Source: CBDEGR01 sp965237895
GTDB lineage: Bacteria; Acidobacteriota; Terriglobia; UBA7540; JAPUME01
Assembly: GCA_965237895.1 (NCBI GenBank)
Contig: CBDEGR010000002.1
Location: forward strand, 310,001 to 374,000
Direction of reading: 5' to 3'
Length of the DNA: 64,000 nucleotides
Program-made: the position numbers and the translations under genes
Shown: piece after piece, positions 1 to 8,827 of the stretch
Position numbering within the stretch: position 1 is the first letter of the stretch
Layout of the letters: every line of letters starts with the position of its first letter
Notes under the pieces: generated by a model
Seen by the model: only the letters and a program-made list of their open reading frames with translations
The model's database searches: none
Told to the model about the DNA's origin: nothing

Positions 1-561
1 TCGCCACCGTCAAGGTCCACCAACTGCCGAGCCGACTCATAACCCTCTTTTTCAAACTCTACCAGATAGCTGCCGGGCTCCAGGGAGAACACCTTCGGTG
101 TGATCCCGGCCGGCTCCCCGTCCAGGCTGATCCCCACACCGGAGGGATGGGAAGAAACCATCAGTCGGGCCGCCACCGGCCTCGAAGGAATGGTAGGCTG
201 CCGAGTCGATGCATGATTCGCGGCTTGTGAAGAGTCGCCCGGTGGCGGAATGTACCGTGGGATTCGGTCCAAAGGATCCTCGTCGATCGGCGGCGGAGGG
301 TCGAGAGCCTCGTCTCCCTGATTTAAGTCCAGTAGGTCAGGCCCAGGCCCAGCGGCCATCCACGGGTCGGGAGGACTTGTCTGCGTTTGCGAGGGCGGCG
401 TCTGCTGGGCGTGAACGGGTATCTCCCGGCCCGGGAATAGGAAATCCAGAGGGTGAAGGACCGATTTCCCTCCCTTCCATTGTAGGTCTCAGAAAATACT
501 GGTAATAGTAGCCTCCCGAGGAGGCGGCAATCGCAAGTAGCAGGATTCCCAAAAAAGTCAC
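1..561 (-). pseudogene. PEGA-domain membrane protein, partial and frameshifted
   Basis: The reverse strand holds a gene that runs off the left edge. One frame, with a GTG at 561, encodes a transmembrane segment (TFLGILLLAIAASSGGYYYQ); the codons just upstream are rich in Arg and Lys, as expected for a cytoplasmic N-terminus. A different frame, open from about 488 to 1, encodes a Pro/Gln-rich linker and then a PEGA domain with VSSHPSGVGISLDGEPAGIT and LEPGSYLVEFEKEGYESA. PEGA domains are extracytoplasmic surface-layer-type modules often carried by membrane-anchored kinases or secreted proteins. The membrane anchor and PEGA parts look like one protein broken by an indel between about 340 and 488. 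The true start and the C-terminus are unknown. Confidence 0.5.
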
Positions 562-747
562 CCCCGCAGAACTCTTCCTTTTCCTTGCTCGGGAGCCCGC
601 TTTCGGTTGGCGCTGGGACCGCGCATGAAAAGGGGAGCCGAGAATCCCTCATTATTGGGTCTTATTAGGATTGACGAGGGAAGGGGGAACCGGGTATTTT
701 TATGAGCTTCGCCGGTTCTTTCAAGCTTGGGAGGTAAAGTTCACCCG

Positions 748-1071
748 ATGGCCGCATTACAGGAAACCGAGGGCCCCATTCAGGGGAAGATCATTGAGGC
801 CGAGGTCTCCATCACCCAAGACGCCATTCACCCCTTGCCGCTCGCTTGCGGTCTTTATGCCGTTGAAAACAAAGAGGGTGTCTGGCTCTGCGCCTACTAC
901 GGATCGAACCGCAGCAACTTCGACACCCTGCCCCAAAAAGACCAGGAAATCGATGAAGCCCGACTGGGCCTCAACTTCGAAACCCGCCAGTTCGTCCCCC
1001 GCGAAAGGTATAAGCCGGAGACCTGGGAAAAATTCAAAAAGACCCACCTGAGCATCTATGCCCTCCGCTAA
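748..1071 (+). CDS. conserved-looking hypothetical protein
   Basis: A 107-residue soluble protein with no recognised domain. I chose the ATG at 748 because GGAGGT lies at 730-735, a workable if slightly long distance upstream; an in-frame TTG at 727 would add seven residues but would overlap that ribosome binding site. The sequence is acidic and aromatic (GVWLCAYYGSNRSNF near the middle) with no signal peptide or membrane segment. It lies alone upstream of argR and transcribes in the same direction, with an AT-rich promoter-like gap between them. Function is not known; codon use resembles the flanking genes, so it is probably real. Confidence 0.55.
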   Translation: MAALQETEGPIQGKIIEAEVSITQDAIHPLPLACGLYAVENKEGVWLCAYYGSNRSNFDTLPQKDQEIDEARLGLNFETRQFVPRERYKPETWEKFKKTHLSIYALR

Positions 1072-1108
1072 CCGCCGTCCCTAAAAAAGCGCCTCCTTCA
1101 TTTCCCGC

Positions 1109-1191
1109 TTGCCAAAAAGGGTAGAAATAGTTTATTTATACATTGAGAGTATATATTTTCATTTTGTGCCAGGATAATGTTTGGATAATGT
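1109..1191 (+). promoter_or_regulatory. argR promoter/operator region, AT-rich
   Basis: This gap is strikingly AT-rich compared with the surrounding DNA. TTGCCA at 1109-1114 and TATTTA at 1133-1138, 18 bases apart, make a plausible sigma-70 promoter. The A/T runs that follow resemble the AT-rich cores bound by ArgR family repressors, so self-control is likely, but I cannot identify a clean 18-bp ARG box by eye. Confidence 0.35.
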
Positions 1192-1638
1192 ATGGACATA
1201 TTCTACCGGCGAAAGCAAATTCTGGAGCTCGTCTCGCGCGGCCAGGTAACCACGCAGGACGACCTGCGGCGGAAGCTGGCCGAACGCGGCATCCGCGTCA
1301 CCCAGGCCACCGTCTCCCGCGACCTCGAAAAGCTCGGCTTGGCGAAGACGCGCAAGGGCTACGTATTGACCTCTCCGGCTGAAAATACTGCTGATTCACA
1401 CCCGGATTTCTCGTTCGTATTAAAGGAATTTCTTCGTGACGCCAGATTGGCCGGCAACTTCGTCGTCGTCCGCACGCATCCGGGCAACGCGCACACGGTG
1501 GCCGAAGCGCTCGACCGGCAAGCCTGGCCGGAGGTGGTAGGCACGGTCGCCGGCGACGATACGATCCTGATCGCCACCGCCCAGGCTCGCGACGCGACCA
1601 AGATCCAGCGCAAGATTATGCAATCGGTCTCTCGATAA
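1192..1638 (+). CDS. argR: arginine repressor ArgR
   Basis: A DNA-binding regulator of arginine synthesis that forms arginine-responsive hexamers. At 148 residues it has normal family length. The N-terminal winged helix-turn-helix (about residues 1-70) carries TQATVSRDLEKLGL, the characteristic recognition-helix region, and the C-terminal oligomerisation and arginine-binding domain carries GTVAGDDTILIA near residue 120. The ATG at 1192 follows GGATAA at a weak but acceptable distance. It sits 24 bases upstream of argG and argH in the same direction, so it probably controls them and itself through the AT-rich region upstream. Confidence 0.95.
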   Translation: MDIFYRRKQILELVSRGQVTTQDDLRRKLAERGIRVTQATVSRDLEKLGLAKTRKGYVLTSPAENTADSHPDFSFVLKEFLRDARLAGNFVVVRTHPGNAHTVAEALDRQAWPEVVGTVAGDDTILIATAQARDATKIQRKIMQSVSR

Positions 1639-1662
1639 TTAATATTTGGAAAGGTAGTTTTC

Positions 1663-2898
1663 TTGGCAAGCTCAACTCAATCGAAACCCGGTATTCAAAA
1701 AGCCGTCCTGGCGTATTCGGGAGGCCTGGACACCTCCATCATCATTCCCTGGCTCAAAGAGAACTACGGCTGCGAAGTCGTCGCCATGCTCGGCGACGTC
1801 GGGCAGGGCGACGATCTGGAGGCCTTGCGGAAAAAGGCGCTCGACACCGGCGCCTCCGATGTCTTCGTCGAAGACCTGCGCGAGGAGTTCATTACCGGCT
1901 ACCTGTGGAAGGCTCTTCAGGCCGGAGCCGTCTATGAAGGCAAGTACCTTCTGGGAACCTCGCTGGCCCGGCCCGTGCTGGCCAAACGGCAGGCGGAGAT
2001 CGCTCTTGAGGTCGGCGCCGACGCGGTGGCGCACGGCTGCACCGGCAAGGGGAACGATCAGGTGCGCTTCGAGCTGACCTATAAGGCCATCGCGCCGCAT
2101 CTGCGGGTGATCGCTCCCTGGCGGGAGTGGGACATCCTCTCGCGCGAAGATGCCATCGACTACGCCCAAAAACACAACATCCCGATTCCGGTGACGAAGA
2201 AGGACCCCTACAGCCGCGACGAAAACATCTGGCACATGAGCCACGAAGGCGGTCCGCTGGAAACGAAACTCGGAGACCCGCCCGAAGACGCTTGGAAACT
2301 CTCCACCTCGCCCGGCAAAGCGCCCGACAAAGAAGAGGACGTCATAGTCGGGTTCCGTAGCGGCGTTCCGGAATCGGTGAACGGCGAAAAGCTCGCGCCT
2401 CTGGCGCTGCTCACCCAGCTCAACCAAGTGGCCGGGCGGAACGGAGTGGGCCGCATCGACTTGGTTGAAAATCGCTTGGTCGGCATGAAATCGCACGGCG
2501 CGTATGAGACGCCCGGCGGGACCGTGCTCTACGCAGCACACCGGGAGCTGGAAGCTTTGTGTCTCGACCGCGAGACGGCTCACTACAAAGCGCACCTGGC
2601 GCTGAAGTACGGCGAGCTGGTCTACTACGGCCACTGGTTTGCGCCGCTGCGCGAGGCGCTCGACGCCTTCGTGGCCGCAACGCAGCAAAATGTTACCGGC
2701 GCCGTCACGCTGGGCCTCTATAAAGGGAACGTGCGCGTGCTCGACCGCCAGTCGCCCACCTCGCTCTACGACACCAGTATCGCCGGCTTCACCATGAAGG
2801 ACGACTACGACCAGAAAGACGCCGAAGGTTTTATCAACATCCTCGGCCTGCCGACGAAGATCGGCGCCGCGCAGCGGGCCAAAGGCAGTAAGTCATGA
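1663..2898 (+). CDS. argG: argininosuccinate synthase
   Basis: Joins citrulline and aspartate using ATP to make argininosuccinate, the penultimate step of arginine synthesis in the cytosol. The 411-residue protein has the N-type ATP pyrophosphatase P-loop AYSGGLDTS at residues 17-25 and the family motif GCTGKGNDQVRFE near residue 125. Translation appears to begin at a TTG preceded by GGAAAGG. Its TGA overlaps the argH ATG (ATGA), showing tight coupling of the two enzymes. The gene is complete with no disruptions. Confidence 0.97.
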   Translation: MASSTQSKPGIQKAVLAYSGGLDTSIIIPWLKENYGCEVVAMLGDVGQGDDLEALRKKALDTGASDVFVEDLREEFITGYLWKALQAGAVYEGKYLLGTSLARPVLAKRQAEIALEVGADAVAHGCTGKGNDQVRFELTYKAIAPHLRVIAPWREWDILSREDAIDYAQKHNIPIPVTKKDPYSRDENIWHMSHEGGPLETKLGDPPEDAWKLSTSPGKAPDKEEDVIVGFRSGVPESVNGEKLAPLALLTQLNQVAGRNGVGRIDLVENRLVGMKSHGAYETPGGTVLYAAHRELEALCLDRETAHYKAHLALKYGELVYYGHWFAPLREALDAFVAATQQNVTGAVTLGLYKGNVRVLDRQSPTSLYDTSIAGFTMKDDYDQKDAEGFINILGLPTKIGAAQRAKGSKS

Positions 2899-4319
2899 CC
2901 CAAAAATTATGGGGCGGACGCTTTTCCGGTGAGCCGGACGCAGACTTCTTCGCCTTCTCGGAGTCCTTCTCCGTCGATCACCGTCTGGCGCTCTATGAGA
3001 TTCGCGTCGATCTGGCCTACCTGAACGAGCTTCAGGACGCGGGCATTCTGAACGCGGCCGAACGGCAAGCTCTTGCCAAGGCTCTCGAAGAACTGGGAGA
3101 GAAGATCCGTGCCAATGCCGATTGGCGCCAGGGGGAATTTGCCGAAGATGTTCACTCTTGGTTTGAGTCCCACCTGCTCGAAGCCGCGCCCGACCCGGCC
3201 CGGAAACTCCGCACCGGCCGCAGCCGCAATGATTTGGTCGCAACGCTGGCCCGCATGTGGGTCCAAGACGCCCTCCAAGCATTACAAAATCACGCGGCGG
3301 ACCTGATCAAGGCCCTGCTCGATCAAGCCGAAAAACATCCGTCCGTAATCTTGCCCGCCTATACGCACCTGCAACGCGCCCAGGCCGTCTTGTGGCCGCA
3401 CTACTTGCTGGCCTACTGCGCGATGCTGGAGCGCGATGCTGGCCGCCTCGAAAACTGCGCCGCCCGGTGTGACGAGCTCCCGCTCGGTTCGGGCGCAGTG
3501 GCCGGGAGTTCCATCCCCCTCAATCGGGAGCGGCTTGCAAAATCGCTCGGCTTCCGCCGGCTCAGTAAAAACAGTTCGGACGCCACCTCCGACCGCGACT
3601 TCGTCGCTGAGACCGCATTCGTTTGTTCGCTGATCATGACGCACCTGAGCCGCCTGGCCGAAGACTTGATCCTCTACAGCTCCGCCGAGTTCGGCTTCGT
3701 CGAACTCGACGACGCCTACGCCACCGGCAGCAGCCTGATGCCACAGAAGAAAAACGCCGACTCGTTGGAACTCATCCGGGGCCGCGCCGGGCGCGTTCAG
3801 GGACGGCTGACCGGACTGCTGGCGACGCTCAAGGGCCTGCCGCTCGCTTACAACCGCGACTTGCAGGAAGACAAAGAAGCTCTCTTTGACGCCGTCGACA
3901 CCACTGCCGCCTCTCTCCAAATCGCCGCGCGCGTTGTCGCAAGTCTGCGCATTCATAAAGACCGCATGCGCCGGGCTGCCGAGGCCGGGTTCTTGACGGC
4001 GACCGAAGTGGCCGAAGAACTCGTCGCTCGCGGAGTGCCGTTCCGCGATGCGCATGAAACGGTGGGCAAGGTCGTGCGCTATTGCATTGAACAGGGAAAA
4101 CATTTCGGGCAGTTGCCGGTAGAGGAAGGAAAGAAGCTCACGCCGCACTGGGACAAAAAACTAAAAGAAGTTGCGGTTTCGCTTGAGGCCGCCGTGGCCA
4201 AGAAAAAACTCTACGGCGGGACCGCGCCCGAACAGGTAAAAACGCAGATCGGGGAAGCACGAAAAAATCTTTCCGCACTTCGGAAAAATTATTCGGTAAA
4301 AACGAGCCGGGGACTCTAG
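2895..4319 (+). CDS. argH: argininosuccinate lyase
   Basis: Cleaves argininosuccinate into arginine and fumarate, the last step of arginine synthesis. The 474-residue protein belongs to the fumarase/aspartase superfamily. It has TGRSRNDL in the N-terminal domain and the superfamily signature SSLMPQKKNADS near residue 280, which contains the catalytic flexible serine loop. In most family members the signature reads NPD, so the alanine here is unusual. It overlaps argG by four bases and ends at TAG. A GC-rich hairpin follows the stop codon. Confidence 0.97.
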   Translation: MTQKLWGGRFSGEPDADFFAFSESFSVDHRLALYEIRVDLAYLNELQDAGILNAAERQALAKALEELGEKIRANADWRQGEFAEDVHSWFESHLLEAAPDPARKLRTGRSRNDLVATLARMWVQDALQALQNHAADLIKALLDQAEKHPSVILPAYTHLQRAQAVLWPHYLLAYCAMLERDAGRLENCAARCDELPLGSGAVAGSSIPLNRERLAKSLGFRRLSKNSSDATSDRDFVAETAFVCSLIMTHLSRLAEDLILYSSAEFGFVELDDAYATGSSLMPQKKNADSLELIRGRAGRVQGRLTGLLATLKGLPLAYNRDLQEDKEALFDAVDTTAASLQIAARVVASLRIHKDRMRRAAEAGFLTATEVAEELVARGVPFRDAHETVGKVVRYCIEQGKHFGQLPVEEGKKLTPHWDKKLKEVAVSLEAAVAKKKLYGGTAPEQVKTQIGEARKNLSALRKNYSVKTSRGL

Positions 4320-4327
4320 CGGGCGCG

Positions 4328-4354
4328 AGCCGGGAGCGGCTTTCGGCCCCGGCT
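4328..4354 (+). terminator. possible terminator after argH
   Basis: AGCCGGG at 4328-4334 and CCCGGCT at 4348-4354 form a 7-bp GC stem eight bases after the argH stop. There is no strong T tract, so this may be a weak or factor-assisted terminator. Confidence 0.35.
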
Positions 4355-4603
4355 TTCACGAGCCGTGCGCTCCACCTGTCGCATCACCCGCAGCGTATTC
4401 AGCCTTAGAAATTTTCGATATCCTTGTCCGACTAGCCGCGGTCGATAAAGCCTTCGATCAGCGCATGAGACCCATGAGGCTGATGAGGGGGATCCCATAT
4501 CGAACGCGCATAAGCACACCTCTTGTTCCTATACTTCGGAATCCGATTGCGGTAGAATTGAGTTGGTGCGGGCAGTATAGCCCGTCCGATTTCCCCGGTA
4601 AAA
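4355..4603. other. intergenic region without recognised gene
   Basis: About 250 bases between the argH hairpin and the ThuA-like gene. Base composition is less GC-rich than the genes around it. I see no coding frame with recognisable protein, no tRNA-like cloverleaf and no clear repeat. It presumably holds the promoter of the downstream gene. Confidence 0.4.
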
Positions 4604-5536
4604 TTGCCGTTTGGAAGAACACTGGGCGCCGCGGTAATTATCTTTCTCTCTTCCGATGAACCGCTCAAGGAAGAGAACCCCTCGGAGGCAGCCATATATC
4701 GGAATCATCGGATTGATGCAATTTCCCCCAGGCCATTTTCCCTATTGCACGCTTCCCTCTTTCTAATTGCTTTCGGTAGCGTATTCCTCTTCGTCGTCGG
4801 GCCCCGCGATGCCGAAGGGAAGAGTTCCAAAAAGCTTCTCTACGTAACGCACTCGGCCGGCTTCCAACATAAAGTCCTCCCCGTCTCCGAAGAGCTCATG
4901 AAACAGTGGGGAGCCGAATCCGGCGCCTTTTCCGTAGACACCACCCAGGACGTGGGCTTGATCAACGCCGAAAATCTGAACCAGTACGACGCGCTGATGT
5001 TCTACACCACCGGCGAGCTGCCGATCTCGGGCGAACAGAAGAAGGCCTTCGTCGATTTCATCCGCACGGGCGGCGCGTTCATCGGCGTCCACAGCGCGAC
5101 GGACACCTTCTACGAATGGCCTGAATACGGGTGCATCATCGGCGGTTACTTCGACAACCATCCCTGGGCCCAAGTGGTTACGGTTCGCGTCGAGGACACC
5201 GCACATCCGGCGACGAAACATCTGGGAACCTCTTTCGAAATCAAGGACGAGATCTATCAATTCAAGAACTATTCCCGCGAAAACGTGCGTGTATTGATGA
5301 CGCTCAACCCCACATCCGTAGACCTAAACAAGCCCGCCGTACATCGCACCGACGGCGACTTCGCCACCGCCTGGTGCCGCACCTACGGCAAGGGCCGCGT
5401 CTTCTACAGCGCCCTGGGCCACTTCGAAGAGGTCTGGCGCGACGAGCGGTACCGGAAACACATCGTGAACGGCATCCGCTGGGCGATGGGTGATCTCGAA
5501 GGCGACGCGACGCCGCTTCCGAGACCGAAACCGTAA
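4604..5536 (+). CDS. ThuA-like domain protein, exported
   Basis: A protein of the ThuA (trehalose-utilisation type) family, which has a class I glutamine-amidotransferase-like fold and is common in secreted sugar-related loci. The diagnostic stretch is VHSATDTFYEW followed by GGYFDNHPW, with a conserved C-terminal GRVFYSALGH. A hydrophobic segment (LFLIAFGSVFLFVVG) before the domain looks like a signal peptide or anchor. The start is uncertain: the TTG at 4604 gives about 45 residues before the hydrophobic segment, and a TTG near 4745 would place it at the N-terminus. The biochemical role of this family is poorly defined. Confidence 0.75.
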   Translation: MPFGRTLGAAVIIFLSSDEPLKEENPSEAAIYRNHRIDAISPRPFSLLHASLFLIAFGSVFLFVVGPRDAEGKSSKKLLYVTHSAGFQHKVLPVSEELMKQWGAESGAFSVDTTQDVGLINAENLNQYDALMFYTTGELPISGEQKKAFVDFIRTGGAFIGVHSATDTFYEWPEYGCIIGGYFDNHPWAQVVTVRVEDTAHPATKHLGTSFEIKDEIYQFKNYSRENVRVLMTLNPTSVDLNKPAVHRTDGDFATAWCRTYGKGRVFYSALGHFEEVWRDERYRKHIVNGIRWAMGDLEGDATPLPRPKP

Positions 5537-5665
5537 CTGGGACCCCTCGAACCCCGCACTCCCGGTACGCAAGGTTCTCTGCTTCTCTCGAATTTCACTC
5601 CTGCCGGCTTCCTTGCCATAATCCATTTATCCCCATTACAATATGTTTATATATTATTAATTCAC

Positions 5666-5682
5666 ATATTATCGTATAATAT
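5666..5682 (+). promoter_or_regulatory. palindromic operator with embedded TATAAT upstream of the mod operon
   Basis: ATATTAT, a 3-base spacer (CGT) and ATAATAT form a perfect 7-bp inverted repeat that ends five bases before the ATG at 5688. A consensus -10 hexamer, TATAAT, lies at 5675-5680 inside it. Transcription starting about 7 bases later would begin at or next to the ATG, giving a leaderless message. The symmetry suggests a repressor site overlapping the promoter, probably bound by the regulator encoded just downstream. Confidence 0.55.
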
Positions 5683-5687
5683 CGCCC

Positions 5688-6119
5688 ATGCAACTACTAC
5701 GTATTCCCGCAGCAGCAGAAAAGCTCGGCATCAGCCCGCCGACGCTCAAGCAATGGATCTACCGGCGGCGCATTCGTTCTCTCAAAACGCCCGGCGGGCA
5801 CCACCGCATTCCGCAGGCCGAAATCGACCGCATCCTGTTTGCCGGCGCCGGAAAGAAAAAAACGGCAACACGGCGAGCAAAAACCGGAGACGAGCTCTCC
5901 TATCGCATCAGCGGGCGCAATCGTCTGGTGGGCCGCGTTGTCGAAGTACGGCAGGAGGGCCTGCTGGCGAAGGTGGTCCTCGACGTCGGCGGGCAGCGCG
6001 TGACTGCTATTATCACGCGGGATGCCTGTAGGGAATTGCAGCTCCGCAAAGGCCAACTTGCCGCCGCCCTGATCAAGGCGACCGAAGTGATGATTGTCTG
6101 CGGGCCGGGAGAGGCTTAA
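5688..6119 (+). CDS. HTH-TOBE molybdate-responsive regulator (ModE-like)
   Basis: A 143-residue protein combining an excisionase/MerR-type helix-turn-helix at residues 1-50 (AEKLGISPPTLKQWI, then KTPGGHHRIP) with one TOBE/Mop molybdate-binding domain at about 75-138 (NRLVGRVVEV and ITRDACRELQL). This differs from classical ModE, which has a LysR-type N-terminus and tandem Mop domains, but the logic should be the same: molybdate sensing linked to DNA binding. It is the first gene of the mod operon, four bases before modA. No Shine-Dalgarno is visible; a TATAAT lies seven bases before the ATG. I infer autoregulation and control of modABC. Confidence 0.8.
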   Translation: MQLLRIPAAAEKLGISPPTLKQWIYRRRIRSLKTPGGHHRIPQAEIDRILFAGAGKKKTATRRAKTGDELSYRISGRNRLVGRVVEVRQEGLLAKVVLDVGGQRVTAIITRDACRELQLRKGQLAAALIKATEVMIVCGPGEA

Positions 6120-6123
6120 GATC

Positions 6124-6939
6124 ATGTTCCGTCCCGGCCCACGACTCCTCTCCCTGGTCCTTGGCGTCCTCATGATCGGGTCGTGCCGTACTCCTCCCAC
6201 GTCGGGATCGAACCAAGATATCCGCCTTCACCTCGCCGTTGCCGCAAGCGTCAGCGAAGTTTTCCGCGAGCTTGCTGAAGAGTATGAGTCGCGGCACGGC
6301 ACGCGCCCCGTCTTGAGAACGGTTTTGAGCACCGGCTCGACACTCAGCCTTGCCCAACAGATTCGCCATGGCGCTCCGTTCGATCTGTTCGTTGCCGCCG
6401 ACGTTTCAACGCCCCGCAAGCTTGCCGAGGATGAGTTTCTAATTCCCGAAACTGTTCAAACCTATGCGCGCGGACGATTGATCGTCAAATACATCCCCAC
6501 GTGGACCCCAGGCGATCGGAAACTGAAAGGCGTAGAGAAACTGGAAGACCTGCGCAATCCCGAAATCCGCCGGGTGGGAATCGCCTCGCCGGAACTTGCC
6601 CCCTACGGCCGCGCCGCCCGGGAAGCCTTGCAGGCAAAAGGACTCTGGAACGAGCTTCAGCCGAAGATGGTTTTCGGCGAGCACGTAAAACACGTCGAAC
6701 AGTTCCTTCGGACAGGGAACGTCGAGGCCGCCTTCCTGCCGCTCTCGCTCGCCGGAAGCAAAAAGTACTTCTTGGTTGACAGCTCGCTCCACAAGCCGCT
6801 CGACCAAGCACTTGGTATTGTAAAGGGGACTCCCCATCTCGAAGAGAGCCGCGCTCTGGCAGATTTCATCCTCGGGCTTCCGGGGCGAAAATTCCTTCAG
6901 CGCGCGGGATACCAACAAAATTTCCCGCAGGAGAGGTAA
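6124..6939 (+). CDS. modA: molybdate ABC transporter substrate-binding lipoprotein
   Basis: Captures molybdate outside the membrane and delivers it to ModB. The protein starts with a lipoprotein signal peptide ending MIGSC, giving a lipidated Cys21. The body matches ModA family landmarks, including LAVAASVSEVFRELAEEYE, STGSTLSLAQQI and GIASPELAPYGRAAREAL. At 271 residues it is typical. The ATG at 6124 is preferred over an in-frame upstream start because it places the signal peptide at the N-terminus and lies four bases after the regulator. The gap to modB is two bases. Confidence 0.92.
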   Translation: MFRPGPRLLSLVLGVLMIGSCRTPPTSGSNQDIRLHLAVAASVSEVFRELAEEYESRHGTRPVLRTVLSTGSTLSLAQQIRHGAPFDLFVAADVSTPRKLAEDEFLIPETVQTYARGRLIVKYIPTWTPGDRKLKGVEKLEDLRNPEIRRVGIASPELAPYGRAAREALQAKGLWNELQPKMVFGEHVKHVEQFLRTGNVEAAFLPLSLAGSKKYFLVDSSLHKPLDQALGIVKGTPHLEESRALADFILGLPGRKFLQRAGYQQNFPQER

Positions 6940-6941
6940 CC

Positions 6942-7637
6942 GTGAATTTTCCTTCGGTCTTCGAATGGAGTGCGGTGGACTGGTACCCGATCCAACTCTC
7001 CTTGCAGGTCGCCGCAGTGGCAACCGCTCTTGCAGTCCTGCTGGGCGTCTCGGCCGGTTGGCTGCTGGCGCGGAAGCACTTTCCCGGCAAAGAGCTGCTG
7101 GACGCGCTGCTGGCGCTGCCGCTGGTCCTGCCGCCGACGGTGCTCGGCTACTACCTGCTGGTCTTGCTCAGCACGCGCAGTCCGTTGGGCCAAGTTTTTG
7201 AATCCGTCTTCGGCTTCCGGCTGATCTTTACGGTTCCCGCCGCCGTCCTGGCCGCCGTGCTGCACGGGCTGCCGTTCATGGTGAAGATGGTGCGCGGCGC
7301 GATGGAAGATCTGGACTCGGCCTCGGAGACCGCCGCCAGGACGCTGGGCGCATCGGAAGCCCGTGTCTTTTTCACCATTACACTGCCCCTGGTCCGCCGG
7401 AGCATGCTGGCCGCAACCTTGCTGGCCTTCGCGCGCGCGCTGGGGGACTTCGGCGTCACCATCATGATCGCCGGAAATATTCCCGGCCGCACGCAGACGG
7501 CAGCGGTCGCCATCTATGACGCCGTGCAGGCGGGGCGCGAAAACTACGCGCTGCTGCTCTCGGTCATTATTTCTGTTCTTTGTGTGACGATTCTCTACGC
7601 GGCGAACCGACTCACAGCGTCGGCTTCGCGCTGGTGA
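6942..7637 (+). CDS. modB: molybdate ABC transporter permease
   Basis: Inner-membrane channel of the molybdate importer. The 231-residue protein has about five transmembrane helices and the EAA loop typical of binding-protein-dependent permeases (ETAARTLGASEARVFFTITL, near residues 125-145), which contacts the ATPase. Start is GTG with CAGGAGAGG just upstream. Its TGA overlaps the ATG of modC by one base, so the two subunits are translationally coupled. Nothing is missing. Confidence 0.93.
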   Translation: MNFPSVFEWSAVDWYPIQLSLQVAAVATALAVLLGVSAGWLLARKHFPGKELLDALLALPLVLPPTVLGYYLLVLLSTRSPLGQVFESVFGFRLIFTVPAAVLAAVLHGLPFMVKMVRGAMEDLDSASETAARTLGASEARVFFTITLPLVRRSMLAATLLAFARALGDFGVTIMIAGNIPGRTQTAAVAIYDAVQAGRENYALLLSVIISVLCVTILYAANRLTASASRW

Positions 7638-8746
7638 TGGTGTCAATGTTGGAAATCGCGATCAAGAAATCCTTTTCCGGCGGCGCTGCCCCCTTCCATC
7701 TGGACGTGAATTTCCGCGCGGGGGCGGGCATTACTGTTCTCTTCGGACCCTCGGGCGCGGGCAAGACGGTCGTGCTCAATGCAGTCGCCGGAGTTGTGCG
7801 TCCCGATGCGGGGCGGATTGGGGTGGACGGCGTCGCCTATTTCGACGCGGACAGGCAGACTCATCTTCCGAGCGCACGACGCCGGGTGGGATATGTCTTT
7901 CAAGGGTTGTCACTCTTTCCTCATCTCACAGTGGCGGAAAACGTAGGCTACGGATTGGGACCCGCTTGGCTTCCCTCCACGCGAAAGGCTCGTCGCCAAC
8001 GCATCGCAGAACAACTCGCAAGCCTTCACTTGGAGCAACTGGGCGGCCGCCGCCCCGGTGAAATCTCCGGTGGGCAGCAGCAACGCGTGGCGCTGGCACG
8101 GGCGTTGATTCGCCGTCCGCGAGTCCTTCTGCTCGACGAACCGCTTTCCGGCCTCGACCTGCCGGTAAAACAGGAGATTCTTTCCGACCTCCGGGGTGCA
8201 GTGGAGCAGTTACACATACCGGCGCTCTTCGTCACGCACGACGCCGAGGAGGCGGCGCGGCTCGGAGATTCCATCATCTTATTCGAGAAAGGCCGCATCA
8301 TCAGCGAAGGCGAGCCGATGCGGGTGCTGAAAGAGCCGACTCAGGAGACCGTGGCCCGGCTGGCCGATGCGGGGAATATTTTAGACGCTCATCTTATAGA
8401 GAAAGACACGGAGCGGCTTACCCAAACCGTCGAGGTAAACCGTTGCCGGCTCCGCATCCCTCTGACGCGGCATCCGGTGGGGTCCAGGCTCAAGCTCGCC
8501 GTCCCGGCCGGGGACATTCTGGCGGCGACGGCGAAACCCGATTCCATCAGCGCGCGCAATGTGCTCGAAGGCAAGATCGTCTCGCTCGAACAGGAAGGCT
8601 ACCGAGTTACGATGAAGGTCGATTGCGGAACCATTCTCCAAGTCCGGCTCACTCCCGGGGCCGTGGCCGATTTGGGTCTCGAAACCGGAAAGAGTGTCTG
8701 GCTCATTATCAAGGCGTACTCGTGCCACGTGCTGGAAGCGCCGTAA
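7637..8746 (+). CDS. modC: molybdate ABC transporter ATP-binding protein
   Basis: ATPase subunit powering molybdate uptake. The 369-residue protein has Walker A GPSGAGKT, the ABC signature ISGGQQQRVALARAL and Walker B VLLLDEP, followed by a C-terminal TOBE/Mop domain (GKIVSLEQEGYRVTMKVDCG) that in the family binds oxyanion and regulates transport. The ATG at 7637 overlaps the modB stop; upstream in-frame codons would extend into modB and are unlikely. This is the last mod gene; an 81-base gap separates it from trpC. Confidence 0.93.
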   Translation: MVSMLEIAIKKSFSGGAAPFHLDVNFRAGAGITVLFGPSGAGKTVVLNAVAGVVRPDAGRIGVDGVAYFDADRQTHLPSARRRVGYVFQGLSLFPHLTVAENVGYGLGPAWLPSTRKARRQRIAEQLASLHLEQLGGRRPGEISGGQQQRVALARALIRRPRVLLLDEPLSGLDLPVKQEILSDLRGAVEQLHIPALFVTHDAEEAARLGDSIILFEKGRIISEGEPMRVLKEPTQETVARLADAGNILDAHLIEKDTERLTQTVEVNRCRLRIPLTRHPVGSRLKLAVPAGDILAATAKPDSISARNVLEGKIVSLEQEGYRVTMKVDCGTILQVRLTPGAVADLGLETGKSVWLIIKAYSCHVLEAP

Positions 8747-8827
8747 GCCGCCTTTTCACCTCGCTCTCATCTGCTCATTCGATATAGAATAAAGAATAAC
8801 TTTGACAAAAGTAGTAAGCAGCGAACC

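Noticed and set aside
8802..8807. TTGACA as a -35 box for trpC
   Set aside because: It is only 21 bases before the start codon, so the matching -10 would fall inside the gene.
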